A DNA stretch of 64,000 nt, taken from NCBI GenBank assembly GCA_035519535.1, contig DATIWF010000104.1:1-64000 (forward strand), given 5' to 3'. This document shows positions 23,401-32,400 of the stretch, piece after piece. The translations under genes were made by a program, and so were the position numbers. The notes under the pieces were generated by a model. It was not told the DNA's origin. It was given only the letters and a program-made list of their open reading frames with translations, and did no database searches. How positions within the stretch are numbered: position 1 is the first letter of the stretch; each line of letters begins with the position of its first letter. The DNA comes from DATEGZ01 sp035519535. Its GTDB lineage: Bacteria; Acidobacteriota; Vicinamibacteria; Vicinamibacterales; SCN-69-37.

Positions 23401-24281
23401 AGGGCGAGCGCGGCCGCGACGAGAATCGCACCCGCCGCGAGCGACCAGCCGACGAACGCCCCGACGGCCCGCGAACGCGCCCGTCGCTCGAGCAGCGGAC
23501 CGGTCGCGAGCAGGGCGGCGCACACGAGCGGGAGCAGCGCCATCGCGACGGCCCGCCGGCGAAAGGCCTGGCGCTCGGCCGTCAGCGCATCGACCGAATA
23601 CCAGACGTCGAGCAGCGGCGCGCCCGACGCGTCGGCGATCCGAAAGGTCGTCGGCAGGCGCACGGTGCCCGCCCCGCCGAGCAACGCCGCCGGCGTGGCC
23701 GAGACGGGGCCGAACGACGTCGTCACCTGCCAGAGCGGCGCGGCTGATGCGGCGTGGACCGCGGGCGCGAGAATCGTCTCCGCCACCGCCACGCCCACGC
23801 GCTTGCCGTCGAATTCGATCGGCTCGACGGCGACGAGGCGCAGCCCGCCGAATCCCTGCGCGACGAACAGCGCCGACGGCCCCGCGAGCCGATCGGGGGG
23901 CAGGTCTTCGGCCGGCCCCTCGCTCCACGCGAGGACCCGATACGTGCCGCGCGGTCCGGCGGCGACGTAGGCGGTCGCCGAGATCCGTTCGGTGCCGTTG
24001 TCGGCCACGAGCGCCATCAACCGCGAGAACAGGGTGCTGAGCTGGTCGCGCTCGGTGTTCGCGCTCTCGATGAGCGCGCCCTCCTGCGAGACGCGCCGGG
24101 CGAGCGACTGGACTTCGCGCGTGCGCGCGTCGACGTTCGCGCGCACCTCGGCCTCGAGCCGGCGGCCGGCGGCCTGCTCGCTGAGCCCGAAGCGGAGGCC
24201 TTCCCAGGCGACGCCGATCGCCAGGAAAAGCAGCGCGATCGCGAAGGCCGTGCCGAAGAGTCGCCGTGGAGAGATCTGCAC
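20397..24281 (-). CDS. Very large membrane histidine kinase (NtrY-like)
   Basis: The 1294-residue sensor begins with one membrane helix and a sensor region of about 200 residues. It continues with a block of about eight hydrophobic helices (about 245-520), a second extracytoplasmic region and further helices near 740-810 and 970, then HAMP (GRISDPVARLTRAARQIAAG). The kinase core has the H box VAHEIKNPLTPIQ with His1078, N box NIVENALQAM and G boxes DTGVGMD and GSGLGLANAK. This core is NtrY-like. No response regulator is adjacent, so the partner is unknown; sigma-54, often linked to NtrY-type systems, is encoded at 38.7 kb. The start is GTG 24281. Confidence 0.88.
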   Translation of the reverse strand: MQISPRRLFGTAFAIALLFLAIGVAWEGLRFGLSEQAAGRRLEAEVRANVDARTREVQSLARRVSQEGALIESANTERDQLSTLFSRLMALVADNGTERISATAYVAAGPRGTYRVLAWSEGPAEDLPPDRLAGPSALFVAQGFGGLRLVAVEPIEFDGKRVGVAVAETILAPAVHAASAAPLWQVTTSFGPVSATPAALLGGAGTVRLPTTFRIADASGAPLLDVWYSVDALTAERQAFRRRAVAMALLPLVCAALLATGPLLERRARSRAVGAFVGWSLAAGAILVAAALALQVLAARMAAPAAVDYLITALAAIGLVALLPGAWWWRRLARRDAARTPVMFVAEHLLAGLVAAGTLTLLTFVFRQRVVVPSLDRWQYPLFPIDANNLMSLASLILFQLALYWAVATLLAVVAGRWRVSWRRPGTALLAVALWLLPTVAVLVLRATADAVPWAGVLGVGASAAGFALFSASVRRYYRHTTQAMRLVLLFGALFLPTIVLYPIATFYADLTSRTLIDQDYAPATENYPQELRAQLEQVQRELDSIPELVALVSAPAPPARLVSSQKAFRVWSQTSLSRGRVTSSVELYDASRVLVSRFALNLPEYIYSTATTAWSGTGCTWGVFGEVKRFGAEDRNLLHAERALCDSTGRMLGAVVVHVAPDYRTLPFVSSANPYSDVLGLADATIGPRIADLQVVVYGWSLHPVFASGRVAWPIARDLADRLTRSRDPFWTTLPAGDRVYRVRFGSDRGRIYALGYPVSTMFEHATRLSEAAALTAAIFVAFLLGATAYAPFRRGRDLPLGALFREIRTSFYRKLFLFFVLAAVGPVLMLALAFGSYMTAKFRADVESEAASVVTVARRVFEELSAAAPQPDQSQGPSDDVMVWIGQVIGQDVNLFDGPRLVATSQRDLFDSGLLPVRTPAAAYRAIALNRAPAFVVPDRLGSFQYLVAAAPVPGRGRDAVLSVPLALRQREIEREIDELNRGVLVGAVVVVLFAAGLGASVAGRISDPVARLTRAARQIAAGRLDVRIVADTADELRRLVDDFNTMTETLAAQRAELARTQQIKAWAQMARQVAHEIKNPLTPIQLAAEHLQRVHEDARRPLGPVFDQCVTTILRQVRLLRQIAGEFSTFAAEPTARPASVAVADVVEEVVAPYRPGLGSKHRIDVDVPATLPPVWIDRTLVARALTNIVENALQAMPEGGTVRITAEAWNSRIAMDVSDTGVGMDAEAVRRAFEPYFSTKTAGSGLGLANAKRNVELCGGAMSIASAPGKGTIVTLTLPVAGPRGGPAGA

Positions 24282-24350
24282 CGAAGGTCGCGTTTATCGC
24301 ATCGGGCGGGGCATCGAGCTGAGGATACCAGAACTGCACAAAAAGCCGGA

Positions 24351-24359
24351 TGCTATACT
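24351..24359 (+). promoter_or_regulatory. Extended -10 box upstream of the membrane protein gene
   Basis: TGCTATACT is an extended -10 sequence 37 bases before ATG 24397, in the divergent gap between the kinase gene and the membrane protein. No clear -35 is needed for such promoters and none is seen. Confidence 0.4.
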
Positions 24360-24396
24360 CGCGGGTTGGGGCCGTGGTGCGGCGCCCCGTGTGCGC

Positions 24397-25404
24397 ATGG
24401 CCTCCTCGCTCCCGCTTCGGGCGGCACTGAAACACGGCGCGCTCATCACCGCCGCGAACTGGCCGGTCGTCCTGATCGAGTTCGTCCTCGAGTCCTTGTA
24501 CAAATTCGCGCTCGTCGTCCCGGTCGTGGGCGGCGCGTTCATGGTCGCGGTGCTGCTCGGCGAGGACCTGGGCATGATCTTCGGCCAGGGCGTCCGGGCG
24601 GCCGCCGATCTGATCGTCGGGTCGCTCGCCACGGCGCCGGCGGCGCTCCTCAGCTTTTTCGGCGCGCTCACGCTCGTCGCCCTCGGCGGCAGCATCGTGA
24701 TGTACATCGTCAAGGGCGGCACGCTGTGGGTGCTCGTGGCGAGCGAGCGCGTCGCCGGCGACCTTCACCGCGGGCCGATCCACCTCGACGCGCTGCGCCG
24801 CGCCTACGCGTACGATCTGGCGACGCTGCTGGAGCGCACGCGCCGCTTCGGCCGGCGGTCGGCGCTCCTCGCCGCCGGCCTGGGGCTCTCGTACCTCGCG
24901 ATCGGCTGGGGCTACGTCTTCGCCCTGACGATGTCGTTTCACGTCGCGGCGGAGACCACCTGGACGCCCGCCTGGCCGCTGCTCGTGCTGCTGGCAACGA
25001 GCACGAGCGTCATCGCGGTCGCGGCGGTGAATCTCGGCTTCGATCTGCTCCGAGTGATCGTCATCACCGACGACTGTCGCATCCGCACGGCCCTCGCCAG
25101 GCTGCGCGCGTTCCTCGTCGCCGATTCGCGGCAGGTCCTCGGAATCTTCGGCGTCATCGGCGCGCTCGTCGCGCTGGCCATGGCCGTGTCGGTCGTGGCC
25201 ACGGCCGGTCTGGCCTTCGTCGCCTGGGTGCCCGTCGCGTCGCTCATCGCCGTGCCGCTCCAGGTGGCCGCCTGGCTGGTACGCGGCATCGTCTTCCAGT
25301 ACGTCGGCCTGACCGGGCTCTCTGCCTACCAGACGCAATACCGCCGCTTCGCCGATCCGGATAGCCGTCCGCTCACCACACCACTTTGGGTGCAACGCGC
25401 ATGA
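24397..25404 (+). CDS. Polytopic membrane protein of unknown function
   Basis: I do not recognise this 335-residue protein. It has about six long hydrophobic segments (for example FALVVPVVGGAFMVAVLLG, FGALTLVALGGSIVMYIV, LAAGLGLSYLAIGWGYVFAL, VIGALVALAMAVSVVATAGLAF) with charged loops between them, and a polar C-terminus. ATG 24397 follows the -10 box by 37 bases; GTG 24391 is an in-frame alternative. Its TGA overlaps the ATG of the downstream aminotransferase (ATGA), so the two genes are co-expressed. A transporter-like or channel-like role is possible but not shown. Confidence 0.7.
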   Translation: MASSLPLRAALKHGALITAANWPVVLIEFVLESLYKFALVVPVVGGAFMVAVLLGEDLGMIFGQGVRAAADLIVGSLATAPAALLSFFGALTLVALGGSIVMYIVKGGTLWVLVASERVAGDLHRGPIHLDALRRAYAYDLATLLERTRRFGRRSALLAAGLGLSYLAIGWGYVFALTMSFHVAAETTWTPAWPLLVLLATSTSVIAVAAVNLGFDLLRVIVITDDCRIRTALARLRAFLVADSRQVLGIFGVIGALVALAMAVSVVATAGLAFVAWVPVASLIAVPLQVAAWLVRGIVFQYVGLTGLSAYQTQYRRFADPDSRPLTTPLWVQRA

Positions 25405-26642
25405 CACAGTACGAGACGTTCTTCTCCACCGCGGGCCAGTCCATGCGCGAATCCATGATTCGCAAGATGGGCGCCGTCGTCGCACAAGCCCGCGACATGA
25501 TTTCCTTCGCACCCGGCTATCCCGCCGAGGACGCGTTCCCGTGGGAGCCCTTTGCCGAGATCGCGCGCGAGCTTCTGTCGGGCGACGACGGATCGGTGCT
25601 CCAGTACGGACCGACGCGTGGGTACAAACCGCTCCGCGACGTCATCCTGGGCCTCATGGGGGAGCGCCATGTGACGGCATCGGGCGCGGGCGTCGTCGTC
25701 ACGACGGGATCGCAGCAGGGGCTCGGCCTGGTGGCGCGCGTCCTGCTCGATCCCGGCGACGTCGCACTGCTCGAGCTGCCGTCGTATACGGGCGCGATCA
25801 CCGCCTTTCGGAGCGTCGGTGCGTCGCTCGTCGGCGTGCGCCAGGACGCGGACGGCATCAATCTCGACGAGCTCGATCGCACGGTGATGACGCTGCGCGC
25901 CGAGGGCCGCCGCGTGAAGTTCTTGTACGTCGTCCCGAACTTCCAGAACCCGACCGGCCTGCTGCTGGCCCTGGCCAAGCGGCCGCGGCTGCTCGAATGG
26001 GCCGAACGGCGCGACGTCCTCATCGTGGAGGACGATCCGTATCGCGACCTGTGGTTCCCCGACATCGCTCACGAATCCGACACCCGGCCGATTGCCGCGG
26101 ACGACTCCCGCGGGCGTGTCATCTATCTCAGCAGCTTCTCGAAGACGCTTGCGCCCGGTCTGCGCGTCGCGTGGCTGCACGCGCCCGAACCGGTCGCCGC
26201 CAAGCTCGAGCTCGCCAAGCAAGCCGACGACCTCTGCACGGGCGGCCTCGACCAACGCATCGTCTACGAGGCATGCAAGCGCGGCGTGCTGGCCGCAAAC
26301 CTGCCGAAATTGCGCAGCCACTACCAGCACAAGCGCGACGCGATGGTCAAAGCGCTGCATCACCATCTGGCCGGCGCGCTCACGTGGCCGGACCCGCGCG
26401 GCGGGTTCTTTCTGTGGGGCAAGCTCACCGGCGCGCTGCAGAGCGACGCGCTGCTCGAGCACGCGCAGAAGCGCGGCGTCGTCTTCGTCACCGGTTCCGC
26501 GTTCTTCGTGGATGGCGGCGGGCAGCAGCACCTGCGGCTGTGTTTTTCGGCGCCCGCGCCCGACCGGATTGCAGAGGGCGTCGCGCGGCTCGCGGCCGCG
26601 GTGGCGGATGCCTCGGCTATTTCGGCCGCGACAGCGCGGTAA
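25401..26642 (+). CDS. PLP-dependent class I/II aminotransferase (2-aminoadipate transaminase/MocR-core-like)
   Basis: The product is 413 residues. Family landmarks are LQYGPTRGYKPLRD, TTGSQQGLGLVARVLLDPGD, YVVPNFQNPTG (pyridoxal ring contacts), IVEDDPYRDL (Asp to the pyridine N), and SSFSKTLAPGLRVAW with the Schiff-base Lys. The pattern matches LysN-like transaminases, which act on 2-aminoadipate, aromatic or branched amino acids. There is no N-terminal GntR DNA-binding domain, so it is an enzyme and not a MocR regulator. It is translationally coupled to the preceding membrane protein. Its end overlaps the convergent propeller gene by 26 bases. Confidence 0.88.
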   Translation: MTQYETFFSTAGQSMRESMIRKMGAVVAQARDMISFAPGYPAEDAFPWEPFAEIARELLSGDDGSVLQYGPTRGYKPLRDVILGLMGERHVTASGAGVVVTTGSQQGLGLVARVLLDPGDVALLELPSYTGAITAFRSVGASLVGVRQDADGINLDELDRTVMTLRAEGRRVKFLYVVPNFQNPTGLLLALAKRPRLLEWAERRDVLIVEDDPYRDLWFPDIAHESDTRPIAADDSRGRVIYLSSFSKTLAPGLRVAWLHAPEPVAAKLELAKQADDLCTGGLDQRIVYEACKRGVLAANLPKLRSHYQHKRDAMVKALHHHLAGALTWPDPRGGFFLWGKLTGALQSDALLEHAQKRGVVFVTGSAFFVDGGGQQHLRLCFSAPAPDRIAEGVARLAAAVADASAISAATAR

Positions 26643-27765
26643 GCGTCCGCTCGTCCTGCAGCGACGAGGTCACGAGGAACGCCCGGCGCCCGTCTGGCCC
26701 GGCAGCCACACCCTCGAGCCGGTGAAAGAACCCGGGCGGCGCGTCGGGCGGCGCCGGGAACGGCACGACCTTCGCCGGCTTGCACGTCTTCGCCGGACAC
26801 GACAGGAGATCCCCAGAAGCCAGCGGCACCGCCAGCAGATCCGACAGCAGGAGCAGGCCGGGCACGGCACGGGCTCCGAGCGGCTGCTGCCAGCGTTGCG
26901 ACCCGCTTGCGGCGTCGAGCGCGCGGACGGTGTTGTCGAGCAGCGCGACGTACAGGTGCGCGGCGTCGGCGACGGGCGGTCCGACGACGGCGGCGCGCGC
27001 CCGAAAATCCCAGAGCCACTGCCCGCGCCGATCCTCGCGCGCGTGCACGTAGCCGTCCGATCCGCCGAAGTAGACGCGGCCGTTCGCGGCGAGCATCGGT
27101 CCGATCTGAAAGCCGAGCGGCGGCGTCCGCCAGACCTCCTCTGGCGCCTTGATGTCGAGGCACATGAGCGTCGTGTCCTCGAGGCCGGCGACGAGCCGAT
27201 CGCCGTTGACGACCGGACCACTCGCGATCGGCGCCGGCAGGACGTGCTCCCACAGCCGCGCGCCGTCGGCCGCGCGGTAGGCGCGAAGCGTGCTCTTCGC
27301 CGCAACGAAGAGCCATCCCGAGCGCCAGATCAACGCGCCGGCCGGCGACGGCGTGTCGTCCTGCCAGCGCACGGCGCCGCTCTCCTCGTCGAGCGCGCTC
27401 ACCCGGTCCGAAGTGGCGACGAACACCAGGTGATCGCCCGCGACGGGTTGAGCGATGGGCGAGAGCCGTGAGGTCCAGGCCTCCTTGCCTTCTTCGGCAG
27501 TGCGCGCGACTAGCGGGGCCGTACTGCCGCCGACCAGGACGAGCGTGTCGGTCGCCGCAAGCTCGACCGGCCCAGCCGACCCGAGCGCCTGGCGCCAGAT
27601 CAGGGCGAACGCGGGCGCCGGGGCCGCGGCCGGCGTCGTGGCGGGCGTCGGCGTCGGCGTGGGTACGGACTGCCCGGACGACGTCGTCTGCTGTGCCGCG
27701 AGGGGTAGCGTCAACCCAAGCGCGAGGAACGGACCCCAACATCTTGTGGCTGGTCCGAGTGGCAC
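26617..27765 (-). CDS. Secreted PQQ-like (WD/BamB-type) beta-propeller protein
   Basis: GTG 27765 gives a 382-residue protein. It has a signal peptide (CWGPFLALGLTLPLAAQ), a Thr/Pro-rich linker, and repeated blades typical of PQQ-like propellers: VSALDEESGAVRWQDD, LRAYRAADGARLWEHV, MCLDIKAPEEVWRTP, YVHAREDRRGQWLWDF and VRALDAASGSQRWQQ. It resembles BamB-like scaffold propellers, but no bam genes are near. Two Cys in SCPAKTC could form a disulfide. A TATTAT box ends six bases before the GTG, so the mRNA is probably leaderless; this also supports this start over longer upstream options. Confidence 0.8.
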   Translation of the reverse strand: MPLGPATRCWGPFLALGLTLPLAAQQTTSSGQSVPTPTPTPATTPAAAPAPAFALIWRQALGSAGPVELAATDTLVLVGGSTAPLVARTAEEGKEAWTSRLSPIAQPVAGDHLVFVATSDRVSALDEESGAVRWQDDTPSPAGALIWRSGWLFVAAKSTLRAYRAADGARLWEHVLPAPIASGPVVNGDRLVAGLEDTTLMCLDIKAPEEVWRTPPLGFQIGPMLAANGRVYFGGSDGYVHAREDRRGQWLWDFRARAAVVGPPVADAAHLYVALLDNTVRALDAASGSQRWQQPLGARAVPGLLLLSDLLAVPLASGDLLSCPAKTCKPAKVVPFPAPPDAPPGFFHRLEGVAAGPDGRRAFLVTSSLQDERTLTALSRPK

Positions 27766-27770
27766 ACGCT

Positions 27771-27777
27771 TATAATA
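27771..27777. promoter_or_regulatory. Symmetric -10 box shared by the propeller gene and guaA
   Basis: TATAATA reads as TATAAT toward guaA, which would have a leader of about 57 bases, and as TATTAT toward the propeller gene, six bases before its GTG. -35 boxes are weak on both sides. Confidence 0.45.
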
Positions 27778-27839
27778 GCGACAAACTCTGCGGGCTCCGG
27801 CCTCGTCCTTGCAGAGTCTTTCTGATCCAGCAGCCGCGC

Positions 27840-29372
27840 GTGACACATCAGACAATCGTCGTCCTCGACTTCGGATCGCAGTACACACAACTCATCGCAC
27901 GGCGGCTGCGCGAACTTTCGGTGTACTCGGAAGTCGTGCCGTTCAGCACGCCGGTGTCGGACATCGTGCGGCGCCATCCGGCGGGGATCATCCTGTCCGG
28001 CGGGCCGCGCAGCGTATCGGAGGCCGGCGCGCCGCGCATCGACCCCGGGCTCCTGGCGCTCGGCACGCCGACGCTCGGCATCTGCTACGGCATGCAGCTG
28101 ATGACGGACGTCCTCGGCGGACGCGTCGAGCCCGCGCCCAACCGGGAGTTCGGCAACGCCGAGGTGACGGTCACGAACGGCCGGCTGTTTCAAAACGTGC
28201 CCCGGTCGCTGAAGGTCTGGGCGAGCCACGGCGACTTCGTCGCGGGCGCGCCGGCGGGCTTCTCCGTCACGGCGACGTCGCCCAACGCGCCGGTCGCCAG
28301 CATGGAGGCCCCGGATCGCGCCCTGTACGGCTTGTTGTTCCATCCCGAAGTCGTGCACACCGAGCACGGCGCGGACATCCTCCGGAACTTCGCGTTCGGC
28401 ATCTGCGGCTGCCGCGGCGACTGGACGATGGCGTCGTTCGTGGAGGAGAGCGTCGAACGGATTCGCGCCAAGGTCGGCGCCGGCAAGGTCGTCTGCGCGC
28501 TGTCGGGCGGCGTGGACTCGACGGTCGCCGCGCTCCTGATCCACCGCGCGATCGGGGAGCGGCTCACCTGCGTCTTCGTTGACAACGGCCTGCTGCGCCT
28601 GGAGGAAGCGGCGCAGGTGCGGCACCGCTTCGGCCGTCTCAACCTGCCGCTCGAGTTCGTGGACGCGACCGACACGTTCCTGTCGCGGCTGGACGGCGTC
28701 GCGGATCCCGAGCGCAAGCGCAAGATCATCGGCTCGACCTTCATCGACGTGTTCGAGAAGCGCGCGCGGGAGCTGGGCGGGTTCGAGTTCCTGGCGCAGG
28801 GCACGCTCTATCCGGACGTGATCGAAAGCGTCTCGATTGTGGGCCCGGCGGCGGCGATCAAGAGCCACCACAACGTGGGCGGCCTGCCCGAGCGCATGCA
28901 CTTCACGCTCGTCGAGCCGCTCCGCGAGCTCTTCAAGGACGAGGTCCGCGCGGTCGGGTCGGCGCTCGGCCTCGACGACGAGTTCATCTGGCGCCAGCCC
29001 TTCCCCGGACCCGGTCTGGCCGTGCGGATCATCGGCCCGGTGACGCGCGAGCGTCTCGACCTGCTCCGGCGCGCGGACGCCGTGGTGGCCGACGAGGTCC
29101 GCAAGGCCGGCTGGTACCGGCGACTGTGGCAGTCGTTCGCCGTGCTGCTGCCGGTGCAGAGCGTCGGCGTCATGGGTGACGAGCGAACGTACGAGTACAC
29201 CGTGGCGATTCGCGCCGTCGAGAGCCGGGACGGGATGACGGCCGACTGGGCGCGCCTCCCGCACGAGCTCCTCGCCGCGATCTCGTCGCGCATCGTGAAC
29301 GCCGTCCGCGGGATCAACCGCGTCGTCTACGATGTCAGCTCCAAGCCGCCCGCCACGATTGAATGGGAATGA
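27840..29372 (+). CDS. guaA: GMP synthase (glutamine-hydrolysing)
   Basis: GTG 27840 gives 510 residues, the usual GuaA length. The N-terminal class I glutamine amidotransferase begins TIVVLDFGSQYTQLIARR and has the nucleophile Cys in GICYGMQ and the His-Glu pair in FHPEVVHTE. The ATP pyrophosphatase domain has the P-loop SGGVDSTVAALL, and the C-terminal dimer domain ends RVVYDVSSKPPATIEWE. It converts XMP to GMP in the cytoplasm. The leader between the TATAAT box and the start is about 57 bases; no riboswitch fold is evident in it. Confidence 0.97.
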   Translation: MTHQTIVVLDFGSQYTQLIARRLRELSVYSEVVPFSTPVSDIVRRHPAGIILSGGPRSVSEAGAPRIDPGLLALGTPTLGICYGMQLMTDVLGGRVEPAPNREFGNAEVTVTNGRLFQNVPRSLKVWASHGDFVAGAPAGFSVTATSPNAPVASMEAPDRALYGLLFHPEVVHTEHGADILRNFAFGICGCRGDWTMASFVEESVERIRAKVGAGKVVCALSGGVDSTVAALLIHRAIGERLTCVFVDNGLLRLEEAAQVRHRFGRLNLPLEFVDATDTFLSRLDGVADPERKRKIIGSTFIDVFEKRARELGGFEFLAQGTLYPDVIESVSIVGPAAAIKSHHNVGGLPERMHFTLVEPLRELFKDEVRAVGSALGLDDEFIWRQPFPGPGLAVRIIGPVTRERLDLLRRADAVVADEVRKAGWYRRLWQSFAVLLPVQSVGVMGDERTYEYTVAIRAVESRDGMTADWARLPHELLAAISSRIVNAVRGINRVVYDVSSKPPATIEWE

Positions 29373-29483
29373 GGCCGCATCCTCGCGAACGAGCCGTGCG
29401 AGTGAGCCACGCGAGCGGAGCGGGGCACACGGGGCCCCGCGAGCGCGTCGCGGGTCCGCGCGGCGACGCCCCCGGTGCATGAG

Positions 29484-32400
29484 ATGACTGAATTCGTCCA
29501 TCTGCATCTCCACACCGAGTTCTCGCTCCTCGACGGGGCGTGCCGGATCGGCGAGCTGCTCGATCGCGCGGCCGAGCTGAAGATGCGGGCGCTCGCGGTG
29601 ACCGAGCACGGCAATCTCTTCTCGGCGGTCACGTTCCACGACGAAGCCCGCAAGCGCGGCGTGAAGCCGATCCTGGGGTGCGAGGTGTACGTCGCGCCCG
29701 GCAGCCGGACCGACCGGACCGGACAGCCCGGCGAGACCGCCAACCACCTCGTGCTCCTGGCGGAAACGAACGAAGGCTTCCACAATCTCATCAAGCTCGT
29801 CTCGTCCGGCTACACCGAGGGCTTCTACTACAAGCCGCGCATCGACAAGGCGCTGCTGGCCGCGCACGCGCGGGGGCTCATCGGCTTGAGCAGCTGTCTC
29901 AAGGGCGAAGTCGCGACCGGCCTGCGCACGGATCAGGCGCGCAAGGCGCTCGACGCCGCCGCGACGTATCGCGACATCCTGGGATCCGGAAACTTCTTCC
30001 TCGAGATGCAGGACCAGGGCATCGAGGACCAGCGCGTCGTGAACGCCGGCCTCCTGCCGATTTCACGCGACCTCGGCCTGCCGCTCGTCTGCACGAACGA
30101 CGTGCACTACCTGCGGCAGACCGATCGGCATCCGCACGACGTGTTGCTGTGCATCGGCACGGGCAAGAGCGTGAGCGACGAGAAGCGCCTGCGCTACCAC
30201 GGCGACCAGTTCTTCCTGAAGACGGCGGCGGAGATGGCGGCGGTGTTCGGCGACCACCCGGACGCGCTCGCCAACACGGTGGCGATTGCCGAGCGGTGCG
30301 ACGTCACGCTGGCGAAAGGCGAGGCGCACCTGCCGAACTTCGCCGTGCCGGCGGGGTACACGATTGACACGTACTTCGAGGCCGTGGTCCGCGAGGGCTT
30401 CGCCGCGCGGCGGGCGCGGCTGGTCGAGCTCGACGCCCGCGGCGAGCTGCGGCGGCCCCTGGCCGACTACGAATCCCGCCTGGCCTACGAGATCGACCTC
30501 ATCAAGCGGATGAAGTACCCCGGGTACTTCCTGATCGTCTGGGATTTCATCCGGTACGCGCGCGAGCACGGCATCCCGGTCGGACCGGGCCGCGGGTCGT
30601 CGGCGGGCAGTCTCGTAGCGTACTCGCTGCGCATCACCGACGTCGACCCCCTCTACTTCGATCTGTACTTCGAGCGCTTCCTCAATCCCGAACGGGTGAC
30701 GCTGCCCGACATCGACGTGGACTTCTGCGAGCGCCGCCGCGGCGAAGTCATCGCGTACGTCACCGAGAAGTACGGCCGCGAGAACGTGGCGCAGATCATC
30801 ACGTTCGGCACCATGAAGGCGCGCGCGGTCGTCCGCGACGTCGGCCGCGTGATGGAAATGCCGATCGCGGACGTGGACCGCGTCGCCAAGCTCATCCCCA
30901 ACCAGCTCGACATGACGCTCGATCTGGCGGTGAAGGAGAACCCCGCCCTGGCCGAGCTCGAGCAGCGCGACGAACGCGTCCACGACCTCCTGGGCGTCGC
31001 GCGCCGGCTCGAGGGCATGACTCGCCACGCGTCCGTCCACGCCGCCGGGGTCGTCATCGCACCGAAGCCGCTCACGGAGTTCGTCCCCCTCTATCGCAGC
31101 CAGAAGGACGAGGGCGAGATCACGACGCAGTGGGCGATGAAGGAGATCGAGCGCATCGGCCTCCTCAAGATGGACTTCCTCGGCCTGAGCACGCTCACGC
31201 TGCTCGACGACGCCGTCAAGCACATCAAGGAGACGACGGGGGAGACGATCGAGCTCGCCAGCCTGCCGCTCACCGACGCGAAGACCTACCAGATCTTCCA
31301 GAACGGCCAGACCTACGGCGTGTTCCAGTTCGAGAGCTCGGGCATGCGCGAGGTCCTGCGCAAGGCCAAGCCGCAATGCCTCGAGGATCTGATCGCGTTG
31401 AACGCGCTCTATCGCCCCGGTCCGCTCCGGGGCGGCGTCGTCGACGACTACATCGCGCGCAAGCACGGCCGCGTCGAGGTCAAGTACGAGCTCCCGCAGA
31501 TGGAGCCGCTCGTCAAAGAGACCTACGGCGTCATCGCCTACCAGGAGCAGGTCATGCGGCTCGCGAGCGAGCTGGCCGGCTTCACCATGGGCCAGGCCGA
31601 CGCGCTGCGCAGCGCGATGGGCAAGAAGGACGCCGCGAAGATGCAGGCCCAGCGCGACCGCTTCATCAGCGGCTGCAAGGCGCGGGGCATCGCCGAGAAG
31701 AAGGCCACGAAGATCTTCGAATACATGGAGTACTTCGCGGGCTACGGCTTCCCGAAGGCGCACTCGACGACCTACGCGCTGCTCGCGTATCAGACGGCCT
31801 ACCTCAAGGCGAACTACCCGCGGCACTTCATGGCGGCGCTCCTCACGATCGAGTCGGAGAACTCCGACAAGGTCGCGTTGTACCTCGCCGAGTGCCGCGA
31901 CCTCGGCGTGCCCGTGCTGCCGCCCGACATCAACACCAGTCGTTGGCAGTTCGTCGTCGAGCCCGGCGGCGTGCGCTTCGGCCTCGGGGCCGTCAAGGGC
32001 GCCGGCTCGGGGGCGATCGCGTCGCTGCTCGAGACCCGGGAGGCGCTCGGCGGACGGATCAAGTCCCTGTTCGAGCTCGGCGAGCGCGTCGACCTCCGCC
32101 TCGTCAACAAGAAGGTCCTCGAATGCCTGACGAAGGCCGGGGCGTTCGACTCGCTCGCGCCGAGGGGCGCGGACAATTACCGGGCCTGGCGCCCGCGGCT
32201 GCTCGCCGGCCTCGACCGCGTGCTCGACCACGGCGGCCGTCATCAGCGCGATCGCGATCAGGGCCAGTCGCGGTTGTTCGGCGGCGCCGAATCGCCCGAC
32301 GAGGCGGACGACATGATCGCGCTCCCGGAGACGCCAGCCTGGTCGGAAGCCGAGGCGCTGACGTACGAGAAGGAAGCGCTCGGCCTGTACCTCAGCGGGC

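Noticed and set aside
29420..29440. GCGGGGC/GCCCCGC hairpin between guaA and dnaE as a terminator
   Set aside because: The 7-bp stem has no T-run and such hairpins are frequent by chance at this GC content.
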